Assembly: GCF_030817415.1 (NCBI RefSeq)
Contig: NZ_JAUSZI010000002.1
Location: 11,507,501-11,571,500 of the forward strand
DNA length: 64,000 nucleotides
From: Streptomyces umbrinus
GTDB lineage: Bacteria > Actinomycetota > Actinomycetes > Streptomycetales > Streptomycetaceae
Direction of reading: 5' to 3'
Positions 63,607-64,000 of this stretch are shown here, one piece after another. The position numbers and the translations under genes are program-made. The notes below the pieces were generated by a model. The model ran no database searches. It was not told the origin of the DNA and saw only the letters and a list, made by a program, of their open reading frames with translations. Within the stretch, counting starts at the first letter, position 1. Every line of letters starts with the position of its first letter.

Positions 63607-64000
63607 CGCAGCAGCCTGTCCTCGGCTCCCTGGACACCAACACCCTGGAAGAAGTCGCTCGCGTCATCTGCGGCGACGACCACCTCTACTACCGCAAGGG
63701 CTACGAGATCGGCCGCTTCCTGGAACGCGCCGGCTGGAAACGCGTGGCCGACTACGACGGCGAATACCGCAAGGACTGGACCCATGAGCTCCTCACCGAA
63801 CGCCGGGAGGACCCCAGCGAACTGGAGAAAGTGCTGCTCAGGCTCGCCGACCCACTGGAGTACCTCGACGAACCCCAACAACTCCCCAACGTGATCGCCG
63901 CAATCAACACCTTCCTCGTCCACGAGGGGTACCGCCTGGAGAATCCCGGCGGGCGCCCCCGCCTTGTCACCTGCGACCCGTCCCTCGCCTACCCCGGCCA
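63603..64000 (+). CDS. Coupled downstream gene, AbiJ-N-like (3' end cut by window)
   Basis: The ATG at 63603 overlaps the helicase TGA (ATGA). The 132 visible codons begin MTQQPVLGSLDTNTLEEVAR, then VICGDDHLYYRKGYEIGRFL, ERAGWKRVADYDGEYRKDWT, LLRLADPLEYLDEPQQLPNV, VHEGYRL. The pattern resembles the N-terminal domains of abortive-infection AbiJ-type proteins, whose C-terminal part carries the effector; I am not certain of this. The effector part would lie right of the window. Confidence 0.6.
   Translation, partial: MTQQPVLGSLDTNTLEEVARVICGDDHLYYRKGYEIGRFLERAGWKRVADYDGEYRKDWTHELLTERREDPSELEKVLLRLADPLEYLDEPQQLPNVIAAINTFLVHEGYRLENPGGRPRLVTCDPSLAYPG

Noticed and set aside
1..64000. tRNA, rRNA or CRISPR loci
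   Set aside because: I saw no cloverleaf with a GTTCGA-type loop, no rRNA sequence and no spaced direct repeats; a tRNAscan and CRISPR search would be decisive.

Overview
The window is high-GC actinomycete DNA, almost certainly from a Streptomyces accessory region or chromosome arm. Markers that point there are an SsgA-like sporulation/division protein, a RheA/Hsp18 heat-shock pair with its known operator, a large LuxR-family (LAL) regulator, a PASTA-less Ser/Thr kinase beside an FHA protein, DUF3040 and DUF2267 proteins, and a relic of a TcpC-type conjugation gene. Codon use is strongly third-position GC, except in the amidohydrolase gene at 10518-11645, which looks foreign.

Layout. 1-8.6 kb is an intact block: a substrate-binding-like protein and its AAA-type ATPase (minus strand), a lipoprotein, a convergent FHA protein/Ser-Thr kinase pair, and a secreted PL7 alginate lyase. 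8.6-15.4 kb is an insertion-sequence hot spot: IS256 and IS701 relics, then a Tat-exported amidohydrolase of foreign composition, then three ISs packed end to end (IS5 11824-12694, IS630 12697-13912, IS701 13916-15417) whose target duplications give the order of insertion. 15.7-18.9 kb holds TerD, a secreted beta-propeller lactonase and a divergent membrane protein. 18.9-22.5 kb is decaying DNA (relics of a GNAT, an LLM oxidoreductase, topoisomerase IB and a transposase) around two intact genes, DUF3040 and SsgA-like.

22.5-28 kb carries a MarR/EamA efflux pair with a very long palindrome over the marR start, and a chromate-resistance locus (split chrB, divergent chrA broken by one base), then a GNAT gene. 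28-35 kb holds an ISL3 relic joined to a broken NTPase, an ETEC_3214-like membrane protein, the rheA-hsp18-DUF2267-DUF2267 stress cluster and an IS5 element. 35.5-38.5 kb has small regulators (MerR, winged helix) and an ArsR/SRPBCC operon with two operators around its promoter. 38.7-41.4 kb is a secreted GH74 xyloglucanase-type enzyme with a ricin-type lectin domain. 41.7-45.4 kb has transposase relics, a lipoprotein, a membrane protein and a broken WD40 protein. 45.7-56.9 kb holds the LAL regulator, a GNAT, a 40-residue secreted peptide, Rrf2/SDR and TetR/oxidoreductase pairs, and relics of IS21, IS982, IS5, IS30 and tcpC.

57.1-64 kb is the most interesting part. A large SF1 helicase gene with a C-terminal Vsr/DUF559-like nuclease domain, translationally coupled to a second gene cut by the window edge, looks like a defence-type operon. 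It has been disabled three times: the 5' end with the Walker A motif is missing, a 3439-bp transposable element is inserted, and an amber stop lies further down. The element has 206-bp terminal inverted repeats (one mismatch by eye), a 5-bp CACTG target duplication, a DDE transposase, a coiled-coil/winged-helix protein whose start codon lies inside the left repeat, and a regulator/membrane-protein cargo pair with its own palindromic operator.
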